Shown here one piece after another: positions 8,953-17,455 of a stretch of 64,000 nt of DNA. Origin of the DNA: Candidatus Promineofilum glycogenicum. GTDB lineage: Bacteria; Chloroflexota; Anaerolineae; Promineifilales; Promineifilaceae. The DNA lies in NCBI GenBank assembly GCA_016707605.1, contig JADJHJ010000001.1:372001-436000 (forward strand). Reading direction: 5' to 3'. The translations under genes were made by a program, and so were the position numbers. Position 1 is the first letter of the stretch, and every line of letters begins with the position of its first letter. The notes beneath the pieces are model-generated. The model had not been told where the DNA came from. It searched no databases and saw only the letters and a program-made list of their open reading frames with translations.

Positions 8953-9661
8953 GCGTCGCCTCGGACGAGAAGGAGTAGCCGTGCCCCTGGATCGTCTTGA
9001 TGTAGATGGGGTCGCTGGGCGACGGCTCGATCTTCTCGCGCAGGTTCTTGATGTGGGCGCGCACCAACTCCGGGCTGCCCGTGTCGCGCGGGTAGTCCCA
9101 CACGTCTTGCAGCAGTTGCTGGCTGTTGAAGACCTGGTCGGCGTGGCTCATCAGGTGGTAGAGCAGGTCGAACTGGACGTTGGTCAGCAGCACCGTCTGA
9201 TAGGGCGTCGTGACCTTGAACGTGCGGCAGTCGAGGGTGACGTCGCCGACGACGACCTCGTTGACCGTCGTCTCCGGCTCGACCTTCTCCGGCCCGGCGC
9301 GGCGCAAGATGGCCTTGACGCGCAGCTCCAGCTCCTGCATGTTGAACGGCTTGACCAGATAGTCGTCGCCGCCGGCGCGGAAGCCTTCGATCTTGTCCTC
9401 GTCCTTGGCCTTGGCCGTCAGGAAGAGGACGGGCGCGTCCTGCAACAGCGGGTCGCCGCGAATCTGCCGGCAGACCTGGTAGCCGTCTACGCCGGGCATC
9501 ATGATGTCGAGGATGAACAGGTCGGGCCGGTGGCGGCGGGCCAGTTGCAGACCCTCGATGCCGCTGCTGGCGGTCATAACCTGGTAGTCATAGATCTTCA
9601 ACGCGCGCTGCAGCGTGCGCGAAACCAGGTCGTCGTCGTCAATGACAAGAATCAGGGCCAT
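8945..9661 (-). CDS. OmpR/PhoB-family response regulator
   Basis: A 238-residue two-domain regulator, partner of the adjoining hybrid kinase. Receiver domain begins LILVIDDDDLVSR, with the phospho-acceptor Asp in FILDIMMPGVDG, the Thr in LFLTAKAK and Lys in LVKPFNM. The C-terminal winged helix shows TNVQFDLLYHLMSHADQVF, then LVRAHIKNLREKI and IQGHGYSF. ATG at 9661 is chosen because GAAGG lies just upstream and the receiver fold starts at once; an upstream in-frame start would add 49 residues read through an intergenic repeat. A TATACT box lies at 9699-9704 on the minus strand. Confidence 0.93.
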   Translation of the reverse strand: MALILVIDDDDLVSRTLQRALKIYDYQVMTASSGIEGLQLARRHRPDLFILDIMMPGVDGYQVCRQIRGDPLLQDAPVLFLTAKAKDEDKIEGFRAGGDDYLVKPFNMQELELRVKAILRRAGPEKVEPETTVNEVVVGDVTLDCRTFKVTTPYQTVLLTNVQFDLLYHLMSHADQVFNSQQLLQDVWDYPRDTGSPELVRAHIKNLREKIEPSPSDPIYIKTIQGHGYSFSSEATHG

Positions 9662-9753
9662 ACTACCTTCTCTTGCTCGCGCGGAATGAATCCGGACAAG
9701 TATAGCAGATTCGGCCGCCGCTGGGCAGTTATAGGACGTGAAAACTAGGGCCA

Positions 9754-9822
9754 GACCTGACAGGTGGGTGGCCATTGCTACCTCGCGCAATAACGAGGTC
9801 GCCGCCACTCACCTGTCAGGTC
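9754..9822. repeat. Nested inverted repeat, ACCTGACAGGT family
   Basis: Arms 9754-9771 and 9805-9822 are inverted with one mismatch, and each contains the small palindrome ACCTGACAGGT. The same core recurs at 16758-16776 and 45913-45981. Lies between pdhC and the response regulator. Confidence 0.8.
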
Positions 9823-9839
9823 GCTAATCATCCCAGCTT

Positions 9840-11219
9840 CTAAACCAGCAACCGCATCGGCTGCTCCAATAGCGCCTTGAAGCGCTGCATGAAGCGCGCC
9901 GCCTCCGCGCCGTCGGTCACGCGGTGGTCGGCCGAAATCGTGCCCTTCATGCGCGTCCCGACCGCCAACTGGCCGTTCACCACCACCGGCACCTCGCGCG
10001 CCGAGCCGACGGCCAGAATGGCCGCGTCGGGCGGGTTGATGATGGCGATGAAGTGGTCCACGTCAAACGCGCCCAGGTTGCTGACGGTGAACGTGCCGCC
10101 TTCCACGTCGTCGGGCTTCATCTTGCCCTCGCGGGCGCGGGCGATCATCGCCCGGTTGTCGGCGGCCACCTTCGACAGGGTCGAGGTGTCGGTGTCTTTC
10201 TGCACCACAGTCAACAGCCCACCCTCGACGGCCACGGCCGAGCCGACGCTGATGCGCTTGTGGCGCACGATCTTGTCGCCGGCGAAGGCCGCGTTGAGGT
10301 TGGGGAAGTCGCGCAGGGCCAGCGCCGCGGCCTTGACGATCAGGTCGTTGACCGACACCTTCTGCTCGTCGGGCAGCGTCTCGTTGATCTGCTTGCGCAG
10401 GGCCAGCGCCGCGCCCATATCCACCTCGGTTGTGACGTAGAAGTGGGGCACGGTCGTCTTGCTCTCGACCATGCGCCGGCCGATGGCCTGGCGCAAGCGG
10501 GTCAGGGCGATCTCCTCGCTGTCGGGGCCGGCGGCGACCGGAGCCGGCGGCGCAGCGGCCGGCGCGGCGGCCGGGGCCGGAGTTGGCGCGGTGGTCGCGG
10601 CGGGCGCGGCCGGCGGCGCGGCCAGGAAGGCTTCAACGTCGGCCCTGCGAATGCGGCCGTCCGGCCCGCTGCCGGTCACGCGTAGCAGGTCAACCTGCTT
10701 CTCCTCGGCTAGCCGCCGGGCGACGGGCGTGGCCCGCACGCCGCCGGGGTAGCTCTCGTCCGCCTCGGCCGCCGGAGCGGACGGCGCGGCCGGTGGGTAG
10801 GACTCCTCGGCCGCTGGAGCCGCCTGGGTCTGCGGCGCGGTTTCGGCCTGGGCCACGGCTGGTTTGTCGGCCACGGCCGGGGCGCTGGCCGCGGCCAGGG
10901 GGGCGTTGGTCGTCGCGGTTGCGGCCGGGGCGGGCGCGGCGGCCCCGCCGTTGCCGCCGACCAAGCCGGACACGTCCTCACCCGCCTGGCCGACGATGGC
11001 CAGGTTCGCGCCGACGGGCACGACGTCGCCCGGCCCGTGCAGCGTGTGCAGCAGCACGCCGGCGACCTGAGCCTCAAGCTCCAGCGTCGCCTTGTCCGAC
11101 TCGATCTCGGCCACCACGTCGCCGCGATTGACCGTATCGCCTACCTGCTTCAGCCAGTTATTGAGCACGCCCTCGCGCATGTCGAAGCCGAGCTTGGGCA
11201 TGACGATGTAGTCGGCCAT
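9840..11219 (-). CDS. pdhC: Pyruvate dehydrogenase E2, dihydrolipoamide acetyltransferase
   Basis: Core of the pyruvate dehydrogenase complex; moves the acetyl group from lipoate to CoA. In order over 459 residues: one lipoyl domain with the lipoylated Lys43 in ESDKATLE; a long Ala/Pro-rich flexible linker; the E1/E3-binding domain (ATPVARRLAEEKQVDL, then GSGPDGRIRRADVEAFL); a second Ala/Pro linker; and the catalytic domain ending with ADHRVTDGA, in which His432 is the acid-base residue. The ATG follows the pdhB TAG with no gap, which argues for translational coupling. No E3 gene is in the window. A branched-chain or acetoin complex is possible but less likely. Confidence 0.93.
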   Translation of the reverse strand: MADYIVMPKLGFDMREGVLNNWLKQVGDTVNRGDVVAEIESDKATLELEAQVAGVLLHTLHGPGDVVPVGANLAIVGQAGEDVSGLVGGNGGAAAPAPAATATTNAPLAAASAPAVADKPAVAQAETAPQTQAAPAAEESYPPAAPSAPAAEADESYPGGVRATPVARRLAEEKQVDLLRVTGSGPDGRIRRADVEAFLAAPPAAPAATTAPTPAPAAAPAAAPPAPVAAGPDSEEIALTRLRQAIGRRMVESKTTVPHFYVTTEVDMGAALALRKQINETLPDEQKVSVNDLIVKAAALALRDFPNLNAAFAGDKIVRHKRISVGSAVAVEGGLLTVVQKDTDTSTLSKVAADNRAMIARAREGKMKPDDVEGGTFTVSNLGAFDVDHFIAIINPPDAAILAVGSAREVPVVVNGQLAVGTRMKGTISADHRVTDGAEAARFMQRFKALLEQPMRLLV

Positions 11220-12191
11220 CTAGAGAATCTCCTTGACGGCGGCGATCACGCGGTCTGCGTTGATCAACGCCGACTGTTCGAGTTCGCGGGAGTAGGGCAG
11301 TGGCGCTTCCAGTTGGGCGACGCGCTTGACGGGCGCGTCCATGTAGTCGAACCCCTCTTCCTGCAAGCGGGCGGCGATCTCCGCGCCGATGCCAAAGGTG
11401 CGATACCCCTCTTCGACGATGACGGCCTTGAAGGTCTTGCGGAACGACTCCAGCACCGGCCCCATATCGAGCGGGCGCAGGCTGCGCAAATCCACCACCT
11501 CGGCTTCGATACCTTCCTGGGCCAGTTGTTTGGCCGCTTCCAGCGCCACCTGCAACCCCTGGGCGTAGGCGACGATGGTCACGGCGTCGCCCGGCCGCTT
11601 CACGTCCGATACGCCGATGGGCACAACGTAGTCCCCTTCCGGCACTTCGCCGCGAATCTGGTACAGCGTGTGGTGCTCGATGAACAGCACCGGGTCGTCG
11701 GTGCGAATGGCCGCCTTCATCAGCCCCTTGGCGTCGTAGGGCGTGGCCGGCGAGACGACCTTCAGGCCGGGGAAGTGGGCGAAGATGACGTCGGGCGTGT
11801 GGCTGTGGGTGGCTCCCAACTGCCGGCCGCCGCCGCCCGGCGCGCGATAGACCACCGGCACGCGCATCTGCTCGCCGAACATGTAGTGAATCTTGGCCGC
11901 GTGGTTGACGATAGCGTCCAGGGCCAGGAAGGCGAAGTTGATGGTCATGAACTCGGCCACCGGCCGCAGCCCGCCCATCGCCGCGCCGACGGCCACGCCG
12001 CCGATAGCCATCTCCGAGATGGGCGTGTCGCGCACGCGCTTCTCGCCGAACTCGTCATAGAAGCCGCGGGTGACGGCATACGTGCCGCCCCAGACGCCGA
12101 CTTCCTGGCCCATGATGAACACCTTGTCGTCGCGCTGCATTTCCTCGCGCAGCGCGTCGGTGATCGCCTGCCGCATTGTGATCAGTGCCAT
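11220..12191 (-). CDS. pdhB: Pyruvate dehydrogenase E1 component, beta subunit
   Basis: 323-residue transketolase-like beta chain, which forms the ThDP site with PdhA. Family features include DALREEMQRDDKVFIMGQEVG at the start, GFYDEFGEKRVRDTPISEMA, and the C-terminal domain EEGYRTFGIGAEIAARLQEE. ATG at 12191 has a strong GAGGAGG site. It lies between pdhA and pdhC on the same strand; the spacer from pdhA is 132 bp and holds poly-G and a decayed repeat. Confidence 0.94.
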   Translation of the reverse strand: MALITMRQAITDALREEMQRDDKVFIMGQEVGVWGGTYAVTRGFYDEFGEKRVRDTPISEMAIGGVAVGAAMGGLRPVAEFMTINFAFLALDAIVNHAAKIHYMFGEQMRVPVVYRAPGGGGRQLGATHSHTPDVIFAHFPGLKVVSPATPYDAKGLMKAAIRTDDPVLFIEHHTLYQIRGEVPEGDYVVPIGVSDVKRPGDAVTIVAYAQGLQVALEAAKQLAQEGIEAEVVDLRSLRPLDMGPVLESFRKTFKAVIVEEGYRTFGIGAEIAARLQEEGFDYMDAPVKRVAQLEAPLPYSRELEQSALINADRVIAAVKEIL

Positions 12192-12210
12192 GCTGCCTCC
12201 TCAGAAGCCT

Positions 12211-12315
12211 AACCGCAGATTACACAGATTTAAGAGAGTTGTTCGCGGAGGGGGGGGAGTTGCGGGGGGGGGGGAGGTCTCTACCCATCTGGATCGTTTT
12301 CTGAATCTGTGGTTT
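12211..12315. repeat. Degenerate CAGATT-family inverted repeat with poly-G interior
   Basis: Left arm 12211-12230 (AACCGCAGATTACACAGATT) faces a short right arm at 12304-12315. Between them are G runs of 8 (12250-12257) and 11 (12264-12274). Sits between pdhA and pdhB. The poly-G may be a sequencing artefact. Confidence 0.6.
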
Positions 12316-12323
12316 CTTTATTC

Positions 12324-13283
12324 TTAGTTATCGACGTAAATGCCCTCGAACAGCGCTTCGGGCGCGGGGAAGGGGGACTCCTCGGCGAACTTGACCGCTT
12401 CCTCGATCACCGCTTCAACCTCGTCGTCAATCTGCTCCAGCTCTTCCTTGGTGGCGGCGTTCTCCTTCAGGATGTGCCGCTCCAGGATGCCGATGGGGTC
12501 GTCGCCGCGCCACTTCTCCACCTCGTCTTTGGTGCGATAGCGCAGCGGGTCGCCCATGCTGTGCCCCTCGAAGCGGTAGGTGTTGATCTCCAGGAATTGC
12601 GGCGCTACGCCGGCGTGGATGGCGTCGATGGTCTCGCGCACGGCGTTGTAGACCTCGATCACGTCCATGCCGTTGACCTTCCGGGCCGGCATGGCGTAAC
12701 CGGCGGCCTTGGTGACCATGTCCGGCGCGGCCGAGGCGCGGGCCACCGACGTGCCCATGCCGTACTGGTTGTTCTCGACGATGTAGATGACGGGCAGATC
12801 CCAGACGCCGGCCATGTTCAGCGACTCGTGGAAGTAGCCGATGTTGGTCGAGCCGTCGCCCATGTAGCACAGGACAACGGCGTCGGTTTCCTTGTACTTC
12901 TCGGCCAGGGCCAGCCCCGTGCCCAGCGGGATGTGGCCGCCGACGATGCCGTAGCCGCCCCAGTAGTTGTGCTCCACCGAGGCCAGGTGCATCGAGCCGC
13001 CCTTGCCCTTGCTGACGCCGGTCGCCTTGCCCAACAGTTCGGCCATCAGGCGCTTCGGGTCGGCGCCAACGACCAGGGCGTGGGCGTGGTCGCGGTAGGC
13101 GGTGATGACGTGGTCTTGCGGGCGGCGCGCGGCGATGGAGCCGACGGCCGTGGCCTCTTGACCGATGTAGAGATGCAAAAAGCCGCCGATCTTGCCCAAT
13201 TGGTAAAGCTCGGCGCACTTTTGCTCGAAACGACGAACGAGTACCATCTGACGGTACCAGTCCAGGAGGATCGCCTTATCCAT
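12324..13283 (-). CDS. pdhA: Pyruvate dehydrogenase E1 component, alpha subunit
   Basis: 319-residue alpha chain of the ThDP-dependent decarboxylase. The ThDP/Mg motif is CYMGDGSTNIGYFHESLNMA, and the conserved GGSMH and phosphorylation-loop region (YRFEGHSMGDPLRYRT) are present. Start ATG at 13283 has AAGGAG nearby. First gene of the pdhA-pdhB-pdhC cluster, linking glycolysis to citrate synthase, which is also encoded in this window. Confidence 0.94.
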   Translation of the reverse strand: MDKAILLDWYRQMVLVRRFEQKCAELYQLGKIGGFLHLYIGQEATAVGSIAARRPQDHVITAYRDHAHALVVGADPKRLMAELLGKATGVSKGKGGSMHLASVEHNYWGGYGIVGGHIPLGTGLALAEKYKETDAVVLCYMGDGSTNIGYFHESLNMAGVWDLPVIYIVENNQYGMGTSVARASAAPDMVTKAAGYAMPARKVNGMDVIEVYNAVRETIDAIHAGVAPQFLEINTYRFEGHSMGDPLRYRTKDEVEKWRGDDPIGILERHILKENAATKEELEQIDDEVEAVIEEAVKFAEESPFPAPEALFEGIYVDN

Positions 13284-13407
13284 TCATTTCTCCTTCGCGT
13301 GGTGATGGCTGCCGCTTGAGCTACGGCCGCGGTCGGTAAAGAGTTTAACAGAAGACATAACACCTGACGAAAGGAATTCGTCGCGCTTATGGCTGCGCTT
13401 TGTCGTG

Positions 13408-14391
13408 TTATGCGACGGAGTCGCCCGCCGTCAGGCACGCCCCGGCGGCCGACGGCCGCAGCAGCCAGGTGCGGCTGCGCAACCCGGCGGCGGCGAAGGC
13501 CGCGCTCATTGCCCGGCCAATCGCCTCCCCATCGTCGGCGGCGAAGGCCAGCAGGCTCGGCCCCGCGCCGCTGAGGGCCACGCCCAGCGCCCCGGCGGCG
13601 TAGGCCGCAGCGTAGGCCGCCGGCGCGCCGGGGATGAGCGCCAGCCGGTAGGGCTGGTGCAGCCGGTCGCCCATCGCCACGCGCAGGCAGTCGGGTTCGT
13701 CGCTGGTCAGGGCGTGGAGCAGCAGGCCAAGGCGGCTGGCGTTGAAGATGGCGTCGGCCCGCGAGACGGCCGGCGGCAGGGCGGCGCGGGCGTCGGCCGT
13801 CAGCAGCGGGAAGTCGGGCAGAACGACGACCACCCCCAGCCGCGGCGGCTCCATGCGGCGCAGGATCAGTTCGGCCGGGCCATGCGTCGCGTCGGGCAGC
13901 ACGCCCAGCACCAGCCCACCCAGCATGGCCGGGGCGACGTTGTCGGGGTGGCCCTCCATCTCGACCGCCAGGCGCAACAGTTCGCCCTCCGTCCAGCCCG
14001 CGCCGCAGACGGCGTTGGCGGCCAGCAAGCCGGCGACGATGGCCGCCGAACTGCTGCCCAGCCCGCTGCCGACGGGGACGCGGTTGACGGCGCGCACCGC
14101 CACCGCCGCCGGCCGCCGCCCGGCACGCCGGAACAGTTCGTCGGCGGCCTCGATCAGCAGGTTGCGGCTGTCGGTCGGCACCTTACCGGCGTCGGTGCCG
14201 GTCACGGCCACGTCGTAGCGCGTCGGCCGCGGGTCGTCGTAGGCCACGTCGGGGCCGGTGGCCGCCAGCGTGATGTCGTTGCGCAGATCGAGGGCCAGAC
14301 CGAGGCAATCGAAGCCCGGCCCCAGGTTGGCGGTGGTGGCCGGCACGGAAACCGTAACGGTGCGTGAATGTGTGGACGTGGCCGTAGACAT
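13408..14391 (-). CDS. thrB: Homoserine kinase
   Basis: GHMP-family kinase that phosphorylates homoserine on the way to threonine, the precursor of isoleucine. The 327 residues begin with the substrate loop VSVPATTANLGPGFDCLG, contain the ATP loop VPVGSGLGSSSAAIVAG, and end with the third motif GVALSGAGPSLLAF. A TAAACT box lies 8 nt before the ATG, suggesting a leaderless message. It is divergent from the molybdenum oxidoreductase gene. Confidence 0.94.
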   Translation of the reverse strand: MSTATSTHSRTVTVSVPATTANLGPGFDCLGLALDLRNDITLAATGPDVAYDDPRPTRYDVAVTGTDAGKVPTDSRNLLIEAADELFRRAGRRPAAVAVRAVNRVPVGSGLGSSSAAIVAGLLAANAVCGAGWTEGELLRLAVEMEGHPDNVAPAMLGGLVLGVLPDATHGPAELILRRMEPPRLGVVVVLPDFPLLTADARAALPPAVSRADAIFNASRLGLLLHALTSDEPDCLRVAMGDRLHQPYRLALIPGAPAAYAAAYAAGALGVALSGAGPSLLAFAADDGEAIGRAMSAAFAAAGLRSRTWLLRPSAAGACLTAGDSVA

Positions 14392-14414
14392 GGGGCGGTA
14401 GTTTACACTAGAAT
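14385..14414 (+). promoter_or_regulatory. Candidate promoter of the molybdopterin oxidoreductase gene
   Basis: TAGACA (14385-14390), an 18-bp spacer and TAGAAT (14409-14414). The transcript would start near 14421, leaving room for the AGGGG ribosome site before ATG 14443. Overlaps the thrB start region on the other strand. Confidence 0.4.
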
Positions 14415-14442
14415 CGCGCTATGCGTAGGGGCTGGTGACAAG

Positions 14443-15492
14443 ATGAAAACGCCGTGGGTCAATCTCCTGCTGCTGATCCTGCTGCTGGCGCAGACGATCA
14501 CCGGCTACTTCGGCTTCACTAACGGCCGCGAGTCGTCGGCCTGGATTCTGGCGCTGCACGGCATCATCGCCTACGCCCTGCTGCTGCTCCTATTCTTCAA
14601 GGCCGACGTCATCCGCGACGCCTGGCGGCGCAAGAAGCGCTGGACGGCGCGGCGCATCGGCTTCGTCATCACCCTGGCCTTACTGGCGCTGACCCTGCTC
14701 TTGGGGCTGCTGTGGACGTTCCAGGGGCCGCTCTATCTGGTTGGCTTCAGTCTGGTCAGCCTCCACATCTACGTCGCCGTGCCGCTGATGCTGCTCATGC
14801 TCTGGCACGCCTGGCACATGCGCTTCATCCGCCGCGTGCCGGGGGCGACCGGGCGGCGGCTGTTTCTGGGCGGGCTGGGCGCGGCGCTGGGCGGGCTGCT
14901 GCTGTGGGCGGGCGTGGGGCGGGCCAAGGTCGCCGTCGGGCTGCGCGGGGCGGCGCGCCGCTTCACCGGCTCCTACGAGACGGGCAGCTTCACGCCCGAC
15001 TTCCCCGTCGTCAGTTGGATCGCCGACCGGCCGCCGCCGGTGGACGCGGTGACGTGGCGGCTGCGCGTCGAGGGCGCGGTGGCAACGCCGCTCAGCCTGT
15101 CACTTGACGAGTTGATGGCACTAGCGCAAGAGGAAGTCGTGGCCGCGCTCGACTGCACCGGCGGCTGGTACTCCGTCCAGCGCTGGCGCGGCGTGGTCGT
15201 GGGCGACCTGCTGGCGCGGGCCGGGGTGCTGCCCTCCGCCGCCAGCGTCACCTTCGTGGCCGTCTCCGGCTACCGGCGGCGCTTCCCGGTGGATGAGGCG
15301 ACCGCGGCCCTGCTGGCTCTGGGCACGGTAGGCGAGTCGGGCGACGCCTACCGCCCGCTGAGCCACGGCCACGGCGCGCCGGCGCGGGTCGTGTTGTCGG
15401 GGCGGCGGGGGATGGAGTGGGTCAAGTGGCTGGCGGTGATTCGCGTCAACGAGAGCGGGGCGCTGTGGCAGTCGCCGTTGCCGCTGCAGTAG
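14443..15492 (+). CDS. Membrane molybdopterin oxidoreductase: cytochrome b-like membrane part fused to a sulfite-oxidase fold
   Basis: 349 residues from ATG 14443. The first 160 residues form about five membrane helices; His39, His108, His122 and His125 sit in or beside them and could bind heme. The soluble part (from about residue 185) is a sulfite oxidase/MsrP-type molybdopterin domain: VTWRLRVEGAV, then ALDCTGGWYSVQRWRGV, in which Cys238 should bind molybdenum, and the end GMEWVKWLAVI. MsrP and its heme subunit MsrQ are separate proteins elsewhere; here both functions seem to be in one chain with the membrane part first. The substrate is unknown. No Tat signal is seen. An upstream in-frame start would overlap thrB. 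Confidence 0.8.
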   Translation: MKTPWVNLLLLILLLAQTITGYFGFTNGRESSAWILALHGIIAYALLLLLFFKADVIRDAWRRKKRWTARRIGFVITLALLALTLLLGLLWTFQGPLYLVGFSLVSLHIYVAVPLMLLMLWHAWHMRFIRRVPGATGRRLFLGGLGAALGGLLLWAGVGRAKVAVGLRGAARRFTGSYETGSFTPDFPVVSWIADRPPPVDAVTWRLRVEGAVATPLSLSLDELMALAQEEVVAALDCTGGWYSVQRWRGVVVGDLLARAGVLPSAASVTFVAVSGYRRRFPVDEATAALLALGTVGESGDAYRPLSHGHGAPARVVLSGRRGMEWVKWLAVIRVNESGALWQSPLPLQ

Positions 15493-15529
15493 CGCGATCC
15501 TCTCGTGCTTTACATAATCGTGATTCGTA

Positions 15530-15591
15530 GAGGCGGGACAATCGGCGCGGATACCCCCTAATGCCAGAGGGGCCGCCGATTGTCTCGCCCC
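15530..15591. repeat. Nested inverted repeat between convergent genes
   Basis: Outer arms 15530-15547 and 15574-15591 (core GACAATCGGCG and its complement) enclose an inner CCCCT/AGGGG pairing. Lies after the oxidoreductase and before the 3' end of the DUF1385 gene, so it could also help end both transcripts, but there is no T-tract. Confidence 0.65.
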
Positions 15592-15612
15592 CCTTCAGAT
15601 GAAGATGAGGGG

Positions 15613-16709
15613 CTAGGTGAAACCAGAACCGGTTTCATCCTTCAGCCTCCTCTTTGAAGGGCGGACATGGGCATCAGTGAGGATGGGAACAGAGGGTTCG
15701 CCACGCGGCCGGGCAATGATCGTGTCCCCCGTCGCCACCACCGTCTGGCTGCGCTCATAGGCCAGCACGTTCTCGAACGCGGCGATGGCCACAGCCAGCA
15801 TGTCCATATCCGGTTCGCGCGTCGTCAGCCGTTGCATGGCCAGATTGGGTTTGGTCAGCAGCCGCACCAGCGGGTTGCCCTGGCGCGAGGCGGTGAACTT
15901 GAGGAACTCGTAGGCGATGCCGGCGATGACCGGCAGCAAGACCAGCCGCGACAACAGGCGCGGCAGCAGGTCGAGCGGCGGCAGCAGGCTGTAGATGAGG
16001 ATGGAGATGACGACGACGGTCAGCAGGAAGGCCGTGCCGCAGCGCGGGTGCTCCAGCGGGAAGCGGGCCACCGAGGCCGGCGTCAGTTCCGCGCCGGCTT
16101 CGTAGGCGTTGATCGTCTTGTGCTCCGCGCCGTGGTAGCCGAACAGGCGCTTGACGTCGCCATGCGGCCGATGCCCCAGATGTAGCCGATCAGCAGCGCC
16201 AGCCGCATCATGCCCTCGATGAAGTTGATGGCCACCGGCTGCCCGGCCAGGCCCAGAGCGCGCTCGATCCAGTGGGCCAGAAACGTCGGCAGGACGAAGA
16301 ACAGCAACACCGACAGGCTGAGCGAAAAGGCGACCAGCGTCCACTGCACCGGCCCCTCGAACACCTTCTCCGGCCGACCGTCGGCGTCGGTCTGGCCCTC
16401 TTCCTGCACCGCTACCTCGGCGGCGAAGAGCAGGCTCTTGATGCCCAGTCCCATCGCGTCCCACAGTAGCGTTAGACCACGCAGGAAGGGGATACGGGCC
16501 AACCGGCCGCCGTAGATGCGCGGGTCGAGTGGTTCGGTGTGGACGACAATATCGCCCTTGGGATTGCGCACGGCCACCGAGAGGGCGCGCGAGCCGCGCA
16601 TCATGACGCCTTCGATGACCGCCTGGCCGCCGTAGTTCTGGGGCGTCAATTCGTGCCGGCCCGGGCCGGCGGAGCTATTGCCATTGGAAGCGAGTTGGCT
16701 GTTCGACAT
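15613..16709 (-). pseudogene. DUF1385 (YqhQ-like) membrane protein, split by a frameshift
   Basis: Two overlapping frames reconstruct one protein of about 365 residues. The N-terminal half (16083-16709) has the conserved GGQAVIEGVMMRG and ends after GYIWGIGRM; the C-terminal half (15613 onward) resumes with GDVKRLFGYHGAEHKTINAYE, the family hallmark that normally follows directly. One base missing in the CC at 16160-16161 explains the break, and adding it gives whole codons. Several hydrophobic helices are present. The function of the family is not known; the paired His and Glu suggest a metal site. A TACAAT box lies exactly 7 nt before the ATG at 16709, so the message is probably leaderless. 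Confidence 0.85.
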
Positions 16710-16716
16710 CGGGCCG

Positions 16717-16722
16717 ATTGTA
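16717..16722 (-). promoter_or_regulatory. -10 box, leaderless start of the DUF1385 gene
   Basis: TACAAT on the minus strand with 7 nt to ATG 16709. No clear -35 box. Transcription would begin at or next to the start codon. Confidence 0.45.
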
Positions 16723-16757
16723 GCAGGCGCGGGCCGGCTTGGCTATGCCCGTTAATG

Positions 16758-16776
16758 CAACACCTGTCAGGTGTTG
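16758..16776. repeat. Single palindrome, ACCTGTCAGGT family
   Basis: CAACACCTGTCAGGTGTTG is a perfect 19-nt palindrome about a central T. It shares its core with the doubled elements at 9754-9822 and 45913-45981 and so looks like a solo copy. Confidence 0.75.
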
Positions 16777-16784
16777 CCGGTAGC

Positions 16785-17330
16785 CTATCCCCCTCTGCCC
16801 AGTTGAAAAACTCCCAATGTTTCTACCGGGCCGTCATCGGGCACGCGCACCAGCGAGAGTTCGGGCACGGAGCCGTGAATGGGCAGCGGCACGCGGCGGA
16901 CGATAGCCAGCGCCTCGCTCACCTGCGCCTCTGGCAGCCCCATCGCCAGCGTGACGTGGGGAACCCACGCGCCGAGGCGGTAGTAGGCGTTGGGCTGGCG
17001 GGCGTGGTAGCTGAAGATGCGGCTGTACTCAGCGTGCAGCTCCAGCAGGGCGCGGCTGACCGTGACGCCGAAGAAGAGGACGCCCTCCGCGGTGGAGAAG
17101 AGGCCGACGCTCGACAGCGTCAGGCGGAAAGGCAGCGTCGAGGCGGCGAAGGTGGCCGTGGCCGCTTCCAGAGCGTGGAGGTCAACGTGGTCGCTGTCGG
17201 CCAGGGTGACGTGCGGCCGGACGCCGATGTCGCCCATCGGCCGGTCGACCACCCCGGCCAGCGCGTCCCACACGGCGTAGACCGCGTCCTCGGTGGCCGG
17301 ATCGAAGTGCAACACAGTGGCGTATGACAT
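16785..17330 (-). CDS. 2H phosphoesterase (2'-5' RNA ligase/LigT-like)
   Basis: 181 residues with the two His-x-Thr/Ser-x motifs that define the family: RPHVTLA near residue 40 and VPHVTLAMG near residue 125. These two histidines form the active site that opens or closes 2',3'-cyclic phosphate or 2'-5' bonds. The physiological substrate is not predictable. Start ATG at 17330 is preferred over GTG 17333 because of the AAGGAGG site just upstream. Confidence 0.85.
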   Translation of the reverse strand: MSYATVLHFDPATEDAVYAVWDALAGVVDRPMGDIGVRPHVTLADSDHVDLHALEAATATFAASTLPFRLTLSSVGLFSTAEGVLFFGVTVSRALLELHAEYSRIFSYHARQPNAYYRLGAWVPHVTLAMGLPEAQVSEALAIVRRVPLPIHGSVPELSLVRVPDDGPVETLGVFQLGRGG

Positions 17331-17359
17331 CACAAGCCTCCTTTTAAAGAAGGGTTGAT

Positions 17360-17427
17360 CCGCAGATTGGGCAGATTGGGCAGATTATAAGAGGGAGTTT
17401 TCTTTCTTAAATCTGCGCAATCTGCGG
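17360..17427. repeat. CAGATT-family inverted repeat
   Basis: Arms 17360-17377 (CCGCAGATTGGGCAGATT) and 17410-17427 differ at one base pair. Located between the zinc-ribbon protein gene and the 2H phosphoesterase gene. Confidence 0.8.
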
Positions 17428-17455
17428 TAATCCTCCGAATCTGTGTTTCCTTGAC

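Noticed and set aside
9662..9808. Longer start of the response regulator (49 extra residues)
   Set aside because: The extension reads through an intergenic repeat and the ATG at 9661 has a good ribosome site directly before the receiver domain.
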